A DNA stretch of 64,000 nt from the NCBI RefSeq assembly GCF_901933205.1, contig NC_044584.1, positions 15,851,001 through 15,915,000 of the forward strand. Direction: 5' to 3'. The DNA comes from Camarhynchus parvulus (Eukaryota; Chordata; Aves; Passeriformes; Thraupidae). The notes under the pieces are model-generated. The model searched no databases, had not been told where the DNA came from, and worked only from the letters and a program-made list of their open reading frames with translations. The translations under genes were made by a program, and so were the position numbers. Shown in pieces: positions 51,552-63,640 of this stretch (positions are counted from its first letter, which is position 1; every line of letters begins with the position of its first letter).

Positions 51552-51838
51552 GTGGAAACACCCAGGGGAGAAAAAACCCAAACAACAGCAACCCAAAACT
51601 TGAAAAAAACCCAAATCAACCAAGGAAAAAAGAAAACAAAAAAATCCCCCAAAAAAAAAAAAACCAACAACCAACCAAAAACCCAAACCAAAAAAAAAAA
51701 AACCCCAAAAAAAAAAAAAAAAAACCCCCAAAAAAAAAAAAAAAAAACAACAAAAAAAAAAACCCCTAAAAACAAACAAACAGAAAAACCCACCAAAAAA
51801 AAAAAAAACACCAAAAAAAAAAAAACCCAAACCCACAA
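51552..51838 (-). repeat. Long A/C low-complexity tract (T/G on the minus strand)
   Basis: Nearly 290 bp made almost only of A runs (up to 16-18) and short C runs (2-5). On the minus strand this is T-rich with G runs. It explains the longest frame of the window, 171 codons at 51408-51923 minus, and its plus-strand partner (103 codons, lysine and threonine rich): both are phenylalanine/glycine or lysine/proline low-complexity artefacts. Length in this tract is likely to be unreliable in any assembly. Confidence 0.9.
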
Positions 51839-52198
51839 ACCTCCAAGCTGCACTGTAAACTAGATAGCATTTCCTGCTTGAATTAGGTGTGACACTAAAG
51901 GGACCATGATCTTTGCCAGTCAAATTGCCTCAGCAACAGCAGAGGTTGAACTAATAAGTCAGGATCGTATAAACACTGCTAAAGCTGTGCACTCAAAGGT
52001 CTGGTTTCCAGATGATCAAAGAGAAACTACAAAAGCTGTGTGAAAAAAGAGCTCCCTCTCAACAAACACAAACTAAGCAAGAAAACCTTTCCTCTTTTCT
52101 AGGCCAGCATCCCTGCTCACAGCGAGCACTCTGCAGCAGGAGCTGTGTGCAGGCACTGCACAAAGGCTGAACCAAAAGTTGCTGTTCTGAGTGCAGGA
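51839..52198. other. Non-coding DNA, no gene seen
   Basis: Ordinary sequence between the A/C tract and the minisatellite. No gene or repeat family recognised. Confidence 0.65.
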
Positions 52199-52344
52199 GC
52201 TGTTCCCAAATCCAGACTGGACCCAGGACTGGGCATTGCTGAGGGCAGAAGCTGTTCCCAAATCCAGATTGGATCCAGGACTGGGCATTGCTGAGGGCAG
52301 AAGCTGTTCCCAAATCCTGACTGGGCCCAGGACTGGGCACTGCT
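52199..52344 (+). repeat. 52-bp minisatellite, 2.8 copies
   Basis: Copies start at 52199, 52251 and 52303, each opening GCTGTTCCCAAATCC and carrying CCAGGACTGGGCA. Differences between copies are few, so the expansion is fairly recent or homogenised. The unit is GC-rich, unlike the flanks. A 52-bp unit is not a multiple of three, so each copy shifts the frame; three overlapping minus-strand frames there are by-products. Confidence 0.93.
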
Positions 52345-55300
52345 CATGTTTGAGCAGCAGGAGGAAGAGAGCACTGGGATATTGAATTTATTTTGGGTAC
52401 TGTCTCAGCAGCCCTTAAACTGTCCAAATATATTGCCTTCTGTCCTTTCATAAATTTACCACTTCCTGAACCTTCATTACCCCTATTGAACTATTCCCTG
52501 TCCCTGATTTCTATGTACAGATATGAGTTTAAACACGCATTGAGGAGCTGCTGAATTCCATAGAAAGCCACCCAAACCAGACAGGTACTTAGTGCAAGCA
52601 TTGCTTCAGCCTCACCAAAAATTCCTGTAGTCCTTCAGTTCCAGCAATTATGAAGCACCACACAGAGAAAATCCTTGACTGGGCAAAAATCAAAGTTGAA
52701 TTCAAAAGGAAGTGGTGCTTGAACAGCAGAAAAGCCTCTGCCTGCTGTTCTCAGAGAGAGATGCCAAAACAACGCCAGGGCAGGAATGGAAAGTTTTCTG
52801 AATAGCATTCCATCAAGAGCAGAGTCAGGACATTACCTAAAGGCCTCTCAACTATTTCTGAAAGAATTCAAAGAAGCCTGAAGTGAGTGGCACCACTATT
52901 GAACAAAGTGCAGCAAACACTTTATTCTCCTGATCCAAGGGCCCTATTAGCAGTCAGCATTTGAAGAGAACAGAACCCTTGTGGTGAGAGGCCATGGCAC
53001 TTGAAACATGAACCTCAACAGTTTTCATTACCTTTCTATTGTCTTAAGTTGCAATAATATTAAGCAGCAAATTGGAGTTTTATAGAGTAACATTATGAGT
53101 TACTATAGTTGGGAAGGCTCCTAAAATTTAGCAGACCTGCCAAGCAAGACTGCAATTGAAATTTACATTTTTCTAGTTGCCTTTTTTTGGCACACATTTA
53201 TTTCAAGCCAAGTTAAAATTTAAATGAAATCACATCCCTACAATTAACCTTTCTCCCCAATCTTTTTTAGATCTTATTTCCAAGATATTTTTTCCTGAGC
53301 TGTGATGTGTATTACTCTTTATGGAATGTCTGGGAATAGAGTTGGTAAGACACTGAGTGAGAATACTCCAAATTCATTGCATGTCAATGTGTGATACAAA
53401 TCAGGAACCAAAAATACATCTCCTTATTGATCTCACCTACCTGCATCTCCACCTACACCTACAGGGAGGATGAGCACAGGAATAACTGCAAGAATAGCTA
53501 CAGGAACTACAGCAGGATCACTCTAAGCCACTTGTCTGGCACATCAAGTGAATTCCTAAGGAAAGGATGAGTAGCAAACACACTGGGCTGACCCACTTTT
53601 AGTATTTATCTCCCCTTTGAACCCCTTTTCCTTGAGGGACATGTAATACTTGGTAGTTCCAGATTATTCTTCCAGGCAAAACACACGTGGTTTACAAATG
53701 CAGACCAAGGGGTTTTCAGAGGAAAGGCAAAAAGTGACATTTTTATTACCAGCTGTCCTGTTTTGCAGAAATGCTATGAATTACACATTGCTCTCTGGCG
53801 ACATGACATCAGTGACTCACAAAACAAGCTCATACCCCTTTCCTTGCCTCCTGTCCAGTGTGGGAAGAGGTGGATGGAGAGCAGAGGTTCTTGGCCAACC
53901 ATGATGTGTGTACTGCCCTGCTATCACCCTGAGTCATTTCAGAAAACCCTTGAGATAATATCTACTTAACAAATCACTTCCACTCTGATTCTCTTCTTCT
54001 CTCCAGGTATTTGTTTGCTTTTGCTCAGCTCAAACTGATTAAAAAATTAGTGTCTATCACTGAATCACAGTGTAACTCCTCAGTGCATCAGAGGAACCCC
54101 GGACACAAAAATGTCCATGGACTATTCTTAATCACAGGGGAAAGCTAATGCCACAACAATGAGCTTCAAAAAGTTTATTTTAAAAAGTTTCCAAGAGCCC
54201 TCATCAATACAGCTGAGCAGATTACAAACCTAATAAATTAATGCACTGGATAAAGACACAAATAAAGCTAAATACTGCAGGATCAGTGTTGCTTAAAAAT
54301 TATGCTGGGCATAAATGCCTTTACTTTTGTTTTCTCTCTACCTGGTGTAACTTTGACATATTTTTTTGCTGCATGTTGCTCCTTATTTCATTTAAGAAAA
54401 AAAATGAGATAAGAGACAAGACAAATAGAACAATATTGGATGCAAAACTTCTTTCTGTCTCCTTGAAAATTAGAACAGTATAAAAACATAAAAGTTGATA
54501 TTAAATACAAGGTGACAGTAAGAGCCTGCCCTGCCTGTATTTCAGACCAGAGAAGGAACTCTGGCTGCATATAATGCATCTTGATAATAAGCACATGTGA
54601 AAGAAGCTGTTAATTAGAGCAACAACTGGGTCACTTAGAATTTCACATCAAGGAAGCAAATTACACCATTTACCATTAGACCTCATTGGTATTCACAGGA
54701 ACATTTATAAAGCCTCCCAACATTGGAGTTTAAAATTGCTCTCTGCCCACCTTGGAGAGCTGGTGTTGCTGCATCAGGACCAAAAGCCTTCCCTTCTACA
54801 GCTCAACTCATGGATTTAAGGTTAAACAGACTGAATTAGTCATACAAAACTATAAATGATGGGTTGGAGGTTGAGTGAAGCTCTGTAAGCTTTAAGTTAG
54901 CCTGTCCTTAGGCTATGGTAAAAAAGTACCAGCCCAGGTTCAAGTCAGACCAGCAAGGAAGGTTCAGTGGGAACAGCAGACAGACTTCTGAGCTGGCACT
55001 GCCCTTACTTATAGCTTTATGTTCTCCAAATAATCTCTGCTTAGTGCTCAGATCCCAATTTTCTTCACAGCCTTAAATAACCTGGACTACATGTGTTTCA
55101 AAGTCTGGTTTTTCAGACTGAAATACAAGCAGGAAAGCACTTTTAAATGATTCTGAGCAAGCTGTGAGCTCTGTGGCTTTACAGGTCATTTCTAATGCAT
55201 CAGAATGCCAACCACACGCAGGCACTCGTGAGCAGCAAGGGGCAACAGGAGAGAGTCAGAGAGGAGGGGAGGCTGTGACTGCGCCAAAAAGAGATTTATA

Positions 55301-56089
55301 AACAGGCCTGGACAACACAAAACACAATGAAGGGGAGTAAAGAGCATCATTATTTTCTTTAAAGGAAACACTGATGAAGTGCAGTGTGTGGAGGGAGGTG
55401 GGGAGAGCAATACTGATGAGTCAATTTGCCTTTAAAAACACACTTTTTTCTTTTTAGTATAACCTGATTTAAGTGACACCAGATTAGAAAGCAAAAGGAC
55501 ATTAAGAAACATGAAAATAATTATTATTCAAGGCAGCACGTTGTAATGGAAATCACTGCCAAGAGAAGGTAAAACTTGAAAAATGGCATTGATGCTTTAT
55601 TTTTAAAAATCAAATGGAAATGCACCAAAGTTAGGTTATGATATTTTTCCAAATGGAATAAAAAAACCCCAAACAGCCTTGATAGAGGCTATTCTATTTC
55701 TATTCAGAAATTCCCATAGCTTTTTTTATAATTTCTCATTTAAATCATTCAGGTAAAGACATTCATGTCTACCTGGGGAGTGTACCAGGTTGGCAGGACA
55801 AATAAGTTACACTCTTGTGGTTGTTGTGAAGTTGAAATATTGAGTAGAAAAGGGTTAAAATGCACAGGCTTCCTTAATTATTAGGATTCTCATTCATTAT
55901 AAATATAATGTATAATGGCCAGAGGCTCTAATATGAATGAGTTTCATGATTCTAAATGCTTTATTCCTGAACAGTGACATACTGCTTTGCATTTAGAATT
56001 TACAAGGCATTGAAACAGATAAGAGGTGAGAAATGTCTGAGGAAATTATTTTAGTCAGACTTGGATATTTCTTTCTATAGCCACACAAT
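52345..56089. other. Non-coding DNA, no gene seen
   Basis: No gene recognised. Small frames such as 53650-53904 and 54241-54483 have no known domains. A purine-rich, GC-richer stretch occurs near 55200-55400. Confidence 0.6.
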
Positions 56090-56506
56090 TGATGCCTTAA
56101 GTTTCAGCATTCATATTTTTCAGATTCTGTACTGCCTTAGTGGGTAACTCTGAACTTCACATCAAGTGTTGGCAAGTTCTCCTCACAGCTCAGTCACACA
56201 AAACAATCCTTTTCCAGGTTGGATTCCAGAATCCTTGGTTCCTGTCCCCAGAACCAAGGACACCACTTGAGGAGAGCAATCTGGGAGGATGGGACTGCAT
56301 AACCTGGAGCTGGAATTGGACCATTAACCCCAATATGGAAATGGACCAAAGCTTATAAAAGTGTGAAAACTCAGAGTCCATCTTGAGCAGAGCCTTGGCC
56401 AGGCTCTTGCACTGCCCAAGGTGTATCCTGTGAAGGCCTTTAATAAATCCCTACTTTATTCCTTTAACTCTGTCTGCCCTCTGTTCTAGAGCCTCTCGAG
56501 GCATCA
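56090..56506 (+). mobile_element. Solo ERV LTR, 417 bp, sense on plus strand
   Basis: The ends are exact 7-bp inverted repeats, TGATGCC at 56090-56096 and GGCATCA at 56500-56506, in the TG...CA form of retroviral LTRs. Between them lie TATAAAA at 56354-56360 and the poly-A signal AATAAA at 56442-56447, giving an R region of about 60-75 nt after the expected start near 56385. The segment TCCATCTTGAGCAGAGCC followed by GGCCAGGCTCTTGC, and the U5 words TTTATTCCTTTAACTCTGTC and CTCTCGAGGCATCA, are familiar from avian ERV LTRs. No internal retroviral sequence flanks it, so it is a solo LTR made by recombination. A matching target-site duplication is not evident: CACAAT precedes and TAATGA follows. 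ERV class cannot be fixed by eye. Confidence 0.82.
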
Positions 56507-58649
56507 TAATGACTAATTATTTATTTACACTATTATGCTTTTATAATCCTTTTTTTATGGCTTTAGACTAAGGAATTACTAGAGAACCAAAAAAGGAGAG
56601 TGGCAGACATTTTCATCTTTGACTCAACAAGGAAGTGGGAGATATTCCATCTTTTTTTTTATTGTATTATTAGATGACCTAACTATAATCTGGTTGACTT
56701 GGTTTAACAAACAACAGAATGTTGGCATTTGGTTGTTTTAATCCTGTTTCCTTGTTCTATTTCAATCCTTTCAGCTGGGATGAAGCACCACTTTTTGTGA
56801 AGGGACTGCCTCACATCCAAGTACTCATGGCAGGTCACAAATCCCAAAAGAAAATACTACAGGCCTGCAAAACCTGATTCAGGCCACAAAACACTTCTCT
56901 AACAGCACTGCTCAGTTAAGGAGCCAACCTAAAAGTGGCAGAATGGTCAAGTGACATCCTCATAGTGCACCAAGTGCTACATGTCCACACACAGTACATT
57001 TAAATTTCAGTGTCACAGCAGATAAGCTGTGAAAGCCGTGAGGGATCTCTGGGACAGGAGCAGAATTTACACCAGAAACTGTGTTTAGTGCAACAGGAAC
57101 ATCAGAGGAGTTGTGGAAGAAGATGTAGCTAAATTTAGTAGGTTACAGACATGGCTTTGTCTTTAGGTGCCACATTTTGCTATGCCACAGAGGCATCCCG
57201 AGCACTGAGCTCATTGTTGGACATAAATGTGTAATACTGGAGCAGAAAGACACATGAAAGTTTCACTGCACCACATCTTATCCACAGCTTTGAAAAAGCA
57301 CACAAATTTACTTGAAGAAAGAGCTCATTTTCTCCTCAAGTTATATTTTAAAACGATATTTTCCTTCATTCAAGGGAGAAAATGAAAACAATAAAAAGAA
57401 ATGAACGCTTTCTTTGTTCTCAAGGCACTGCTACCTCTTGAAAAGCTTGTCCTTCAGGTACTATTGCAATATTTTAGCTCTGACAGCTGCTCTGTTGAGA
57501 CATGAGTGCTGATAAAACAAAGCTTTGTCACTCCAGCTCCAGTACAATGCAATGCAGTCACATGGCAGCAAGGAAAGAATTGAGGACAATATGTGATGCA
57601 TTGTTCTTGCATAACTTGTTTACCAAAAACCCCCTTCCAAGTGTGGTGAGGACCAGCTGAAGCATCTAGATATGTTGATGGAGTTAACCTAAAGAATGGC
57701 TGGATGAGCAAGAACACTGCACAATGTACTTTAAGACAAGTATATTCTTTATACTTGCAAGTCATGCAGGCACTGCTGATGCTTAGTAAACAGCAAACAA
57801 ACAAACAAATAAAAAGCTGCTTTTTCTATTTCCAACAATATTTTTGTTTATATAGAAACTTACCCTTCCATCAGGCCTGCCTCTCCCTCTCTATTTGCAT
57901 GTGGGATTTCATGTAAATACTCAGCAAGTGCTAGCAATAAATGGAGGTCTATTAAGCAACACTTAGATGACCAAAAAGCTTTTGTCTGGTTGGGTTTTTG
58001 TGGTTTTGTTTGTTTTTTTCTTTTCATTAATGAAAGCTGTTATACTTTCCCAAACAAATACTAGAATCAATGCAATGGAGAAGCATCTTCAGGGATCTGT
58101 AGCATTTAAAGGCAGCAGAGACTACAAGCTGTTTAACACAGCGACTCTAACACAGGAAAAGGGGAAAATGGAGAGGTCAGCAGCCTGGGCTCAGGAACTC
58201 CATCCCCTTCCAGATGGTGCACAACCAGCAGACACCGAAATAAGAACTCCTCACAGCCCTGCCACTGGTTCCTCTGAAATCACACAATATAAAATCACAG
58301 GACAATCTCTTCTTGCTGGAAGCAATCTGAGTGGACAAGTCTGGGAAGCACAGTGACCTTGGGCACTGCTGGAGCCGCACAGGAGGAGCTCACTGAGTGT
58401 CAGGGGTCCCACGAAAAGGCAAAGATTTTACTGAAGATTTTTTACTGCCAAATCTCATCACATTACAGAAGAAACCCTGCATCTATCTCTCTAGCTCCTT
58501 TATACTGAAAGATGTACAATATTTACCAACAAGAAACAAATGAACTAAATATATTCCTCTTAAATTAAGTAATTAATCAGTCAATAGCACAGACTAAATT
58601 CTGCTTATGTTTTAAAGAAACAAAACATTTTGCAAATCATTGCACTTAC
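56507..58649. other. Non-coding DNA, no confident gene
   Basis: No gene recognised. Notable items: a (CAAA)n run near 57794-57812; a T/G tract near 57988-58019; a minus-strand exon-like segment at 57864-57930 treated in the findings. The plus-strand frame at 57967-58356 (129 codons) starts in the T/G tract and shows no known domain. Confidence 0.6.
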
Positions 58650-58691
58650 CCTTAGCTGTTCTCTTTCACAACTCATCTGTTGTTTTGAACT
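58650..58691 (-). other. Candidate 42-nt microexon
   Basis: On the minus strand a pyrimidine tract with the acceptor TTCTTCCCTTATAG precedes 42 nt that end AAGG before a perfect donor, GTAAGTGC. The segment is a multiple of three and is open only in frame 0, reading SSKQQMSCEREQLR, a polar, helix-prone peptide like a coiled-coil insert. The other two frames contain stops. Small in-phase exons of this kind are typical of alternatively used microexons in neural and cytoskeletal genes. I do not recognise the protein, and no neighbouring exon is certain. A perfect GTAAGT after AGG is expected about twice by chance in the window, so this remains a candidate. Confidence 0.3.
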
Positions 58692-60196
58692 CTATAAGGG
58701 AAGAAAAAAAATGCCAAAATAACTTTGAAAGCATAACATTCTTGCCACAACAAAGCTGCTGATCTGTCTTACACATATAAATATTGGAAATGTAGCCATT
58801 TATCTAAAGACAATATTGTCCTGTGCCATAGAATCATTATTGCAAAAAATACATTTTTTCCATTTATATTTTAAATTAAATTAACCCCAGAACTCAGAAC
58901 AAAACTGAAGTCGAAAAGAATCTTGTTTAGTTTTAAACACCTGATTGGCAGTCCAGTTCAGGAAGAAGCTTTCCCCCTTTTTGTGCCCTATCAAAAGTCT
59001 GAATATCCCACTGCTTTAATACATGATAAATTCACAGCACAGCTCAGGAATAAAGATACAGAAGCTTCAAATAAGTGATAAAACACTTTCCCATGAAAAC
59101 ATCCAGCTCTAATCCAGTGTAAAAGTCACTATGAAGATTATTTGATTCCACAGCATATATATATATTTTTTCCATACTGCTGTTTGTGCTCTGCCAGGAT
59201 TACCAGGAACACTGCTCAGAGTGTGAGAGCTGCTGGCTGAGCAGGAGCTCGCTCCCTGTGACAGCAGACAGGACAGTGGCAGCACAGCTTGGGTCATCCC
59301 AACTCTGCCAGAAGGAAGAGGCTACTCCAGGGAGAGCTTTGGAACAAGAACTACCCCGAAACACCCATTCCCAGCCTGCCTCCAGCTCCCAGGTGTGTAA
59401 CTCAGCCATGCACCAGGACCTCTGGAGCCAAACTTTCAAAGCTTTGCCCAGGAAGGCACTCGGGTGTTGACCTGTCCATGTGGAGAGAGGGGTTTTGTGT
59501 CTGGTTGGGTTTTGGTTTGGTTTTCTTCAAAAATAATTTTAGAATCATTAGGGAGCATAATTAGCCTTGAAAGTGTCATCACTGTCAGTTCTGTCATTAG
59601 TGCAGATGGCAAACAAGCCTTAAAACATGAAACTGGATGCAGTGTTTCTGAGGATATCTTCAAAGGTTTGGAATACTTATCACTTCTTTGTACTTAGAAA
59701 CAGCTAAAACACCAACCAATACCCATTTGTCTAAGATATTTTTACTCTGTAGTGATAATGAAAATGGCAACTTCTCAGTCAAAGTTAGGTTACTACAAAC
59801 AAAATAAAACTGCCTGGTTTTCAGCACGGAAGGAATCCTAAAAAGTACATTACAGGCTTAACCTTCTACTTGTATAGCAAAATTTTACAAGAGTCCCTGT
59901 ATGAAAACACAAGCCTAACAGAAACAAATGCTCTTTGAAGTTCCCAGCAGGGAGTAAGAATTACAGGAGTTCAGCATCAGTCTAATTACAATTCCCCTAA
60001 GGAGTCAAATTAAGTACAGCTGAAGTGACTGTCACTTGCAGACTAACAATTCCACTTTTCAAAGTGCATGACTTTACACCATTTATGAGTCACTTTAAGG
60101 TTATATTAGTCCACATTCTAAGTGTGCTTGCGTAAGTCTCAAGAGTTAATTTCAGATCTGAATTCCACATGAACCTCTTTACCTTGATTAAAAATA
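58692..60196. other. Non-coding DNA, no gene seen
   Basis: No gene recognised. A short TA run is near 59156-59165 and a T/G tract near 59501-59524. The GC-richer stretch at 59180-59460 gives overlapping frames on both strands without known domains. Confidence 0.6.
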
Positions 60197-60250
60197 AATA
60201 GAATGGAATCTTTCAGTTGAAAGGGACCTACAGTGATCATCTGGTCAAAG
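60197..60250 (-). mobile_element. CR1 LINE tail, very short, reverse orientation
   Basis: The plus strand reads AATAGAATGGAATC, then TTGAAAGGGACCTACAGTG and ATCATCTGGTC. That is the reverse complement of the CR1 3' end, usually 'AGAATGGTTTGGGTTGGAAGGGACCTTAAAGATCATCTAGTCC'. Only about 55 bp can be matched before similarity is lost, so it is an extremely truncated or decayed copy. Confidence 0.6.
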
Positions 60251-63099
60251 TTAGAAGTTAGTTTGGGTTGTTTGGTTCAGGGGCTTCTTTTATTATTTAG
60301 GTTTTCTGTGTTAAGAGATTTTAACCTCTAGTGGTGGGATGGAGGGAGGAGATTTGGAATGCAAGGAAGGTGAAATTTCTAAGGTAACAAGAAAAAAGTG
60401 CATCAAATACTCAGAGTGGAACAAATATAGTTATTGACTATTTAAGCAGATAGTTGATTTTGTGTTTTAGTTAGCAGCTATTTGCTACTGTAATTTGTAA
60501 CATAAAATACCTAACGTCTCAGACACCAGAAAAATTGTATTTAAGATGGGAAAGAAGTGTTTATGAACAGTGGGAGAATAGAACAGAGAAGCAAAGAGTA
60601 AGTGAATAAGAAGATGACCACAAGTTAACATCCAACTGCTCCTCCATAACAGGCAGCACAACAAACAGACAAAACCATCAATTTACTTTAAACCAAACAG
60701 CTTTCATATGAATGTGGGAACACTATATTAAACAATTATTTGATTCAACCACCTGCATGATGCTCAGTTTACTCTGAAAGGAAAAAAACAACAGGGGGAT
60801 GGGACACACCAATTCCCTTGGTTCAAAGTTCAGCAAATGGTTGATTCCAAACTGTGTTTTACCTACAACACCAAAATCCATTTCAGAGCTGGCTTCCCTC
60901 AGAGTGAACATCCACCCAGACAGCTCTCTCATCATCCTAGGAGCTTTCCAGAAAAAAAGCATCAAGGCTTAGTGATAAGGCATTATTAGGATGAGATTAA
61001 AGGGGGAAAAAACAAACAAAACAAATTTACCTTAATGAAACAAACAAAAAAAATTCATAGTTTAAACACAGATGCCATCTGCCTGTCTGGCCCTCTATTT
61101 CTCAGATCAAGTTTATTAAAATACATCTGGGAAAGGCTCATTTGAACACGAGCAGCTCTCTGAGCATTTCAGCAGTGCCAAGTTTGCTCTCTCATTTTGT
61201 CTTTTTTGTTATCTGTGCCAGTTTAAGAGAAACATCCTGGCAGTACTGAGCACTTAAGGGAAAACATAAATAATGCATTTACAATATGTAAACCTGTACA
61301 GATAAATGAGAAAAACTGAAAGCCATAACATATTTAATTAATGATCAAGAGAGCCTAGAAGCAAACCTTGTGCACATCCTGCAATTTTAAATACATTGCT
61401 TCTCAATCCTAAATTTACTTTGTTATGGCTCTGGATTCAACCACATGCAATTAACTATTTCTTTATTTTAGTATAAGACTGGTCAGTGTGTTGAGTGTCA
61501 TTGTGTCAAGGTCTCACATATTATGAGTTTAGCGGAAGAATGCCTAAAAGATTCATTCCCTTTAAAGGATTTTATTAAGGAAAAGCTTTGAAAAACTACA
61601 GGTTCATTTATAGGACTAAAACTTATAGCAGTTTTGAAGACACTTATGCTGTCAGGCTCCATCATTTTAAATCAAAAAAGACCCTTTGGAAATACTGTGT
61701 AACCTGCTGGTGTCAATCCCCAGTGAGTTCAGGACTAGAAAGGGGAAATCAGTTTTGTTTTCTTTAAGTAACAGTAACAGGTGGGAGACTGAATATCTGT
61801 TAAATATATTTATCATTTATCCACTCTTCATACACACACACAGGCCCTGGCCATGAGGAAAATGGGACCCATGAATGGACAGATTGAGAGAACAACAGCA
61901 TTCCTGCAGGTGTTCAGGAATACCAACAGTCCACCTGGGAAGGGTTTTTGTTATCAAATTTGTAAAGTGTCATTTTAAAGAAAGGGCTTAGGTGATTGGG
62001 GAAAGAGAACAACAGGAGGGTAATAAGGTTATTTACAGAAAGTACCTGCTTAAATGTTAAAGAACATTTCTGTAGCAGTTCAACTTTCCCAAGTATTGGT
62101 TTTACATTTTCTAATTCAAAATTGTTTCAGTATTGAAACAGAGCACAGTCCACTGGCTGAAAAATAATAGGTGAACATCTAATGTCTTATATCTTCTAGA
62201 TATTTTACCATAACTAAAGACGTGTGGTAAATGAAAGGCCCCCTGATATTGCTGCCTTTCTTTTTATACCTCAAAAAGGACAGTACAAGTACGATTGCTA
62301 GAATTTCAACAATACCCTTGTTTTTATTATTACAGTCAGTACCAACACAGGAACTGTGGAGCTTGAGAGTCAGGTGAGCAAGAGCAGAGTCACAGTGCCT
62401 TTACCAGGACCCACCTCCCAGCTGGTGACTGCTCACCAGTTGATTGAGAAATCATCTCTCCTCCTTCATACACAGATTAAACAGCTGAAATCAAACCACA
62501 GACTGTCCTCTCACAGTTGTGTTTCACCAGGCACTGTGAGACAGTCCACACCATTTCGTACTATCTGCAAAATCCATCTGCCAGTGCTTTCTTTCATTAG
62601 ACACTCATCTGACTGGAAAAGTCTTCTGTCAAAAATTAAATGCTTGGGTTTGTTCCTTGCCACGTTACACAAAAACGCTGTGCTACACAAGGACACACAC
62701 CATGCACTGCTGTATTTCATTTGGAAACAGCCATTTCACTGCATCTTTTTATTACTTATTAGCGTTCATTATCTCAGTGCCCTGCAGAATTCAAGAGAAA
62801 TAATACTCCAAGTTATTTAATATGTGGAAAAAGCACGGGCTTGTATATAAATGTATAAATAATATTGTGTATTAATCTAAAACTGCCTCTCAGTACTACA
62901 TGAGAAACCCCAAAACACAAGTGAAGAAACAACATCCATCCCAAGAGCTCACAAAGCCACAAAGTAGAGCCCAAGGTGCTCAAACACAGAGGACTCATTA
63001 AAAAATACCAGTAATTGCATAAATATACAGGATGAAATGAGCTGGAAATGGGGATTTCAGAGCCTTTGGTAGTCACTCACAGCAACATCTAGAAGCTTT
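60251..63099. other. Non-coding DNA, no confident gene
   Basis: No gene recognised. A/C tract with CAAA words near 61009-61050; (AC)n near 61832-61842. The plus-strand frame at 62356-62820 (154 codons) has no known domain. An exon-like segment at 62336-62373 is treated in the findings. Confidence 0.6.
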
Positions 63100-63640
63100 C
63101 AAACATAACATCAGCGTTTCTTGCACAAGGAGTAACTGGGATTATCCTTTTCCACTACAAGGTGCCTAAATTTTCACGGACATATCTCCTGAAAGCCCCC
63201 AAATGTTGAGGACAGTTCTAACGAGGTGATAATGTGCTGACTTTGTGTTCCATTGTGTTTCTAACACAAAGGGGTACAGAATGTATATGTCTATGAATAT
63301 GCAAATTCTTACCAGAACAGAGAGCTTCGGGTTTCTCTTGGCTAGGTATGCGTGTTTGCATGCACAGAATTTTAATTTCCTGGGGTTTTATTACCACCAT
63401 CAGTTATTGTGCTCCAGCAGAGGCTGGAGGGACTGATTTATTCTCCAGTGCCCTTGGCTGGGTATTGTATATCGACTGGTGCGCTGCTGTCATAAATATA
63501 TTTGGGTGAAGAACTGTCTCCAGTTCCGTGGGTAATACTGAGCAGAGTTCAGGTTTCAAGTGTCACATACAAGTGGGTTTATTTCTACTGGAAGAAACAG
63601 GCAATTATTATGGCCCATTGAGCTCAGATTAAGCATTTCC
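63100..63640. promoter_or_regulatory. Candidate conserved non-coding element
   Basis: High-complexity DNA with eight CpGs in about 530 bp (for example TTCACGGAC, CTAACGAGG, GCTTCGGG, ATATCGACTGG, GTGCGCTG), above the local background, and no coding signal. An ATATGCAAAT word near 63298 is octamer-like. The block ends abruptly at an A-rich run (63644-63667). Conservation is inferred from texture only. Confidence 0.33.

Noticed and set aside
51408..51923. 171-codon minus-strand phenylalanine/glycine-rich protein
   Set aside because: Produced by the A/C low-complexity tract; the complementary strand gives an equally artificial lysine-rich frame.
62356..62820. 154-codon plus-strand frame as a gene
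   Set aside because: No domain or motif recognised; length within chance expectation. Its start overlaps the exon-like segment at 62336-62373 in a manner that gives no added support.
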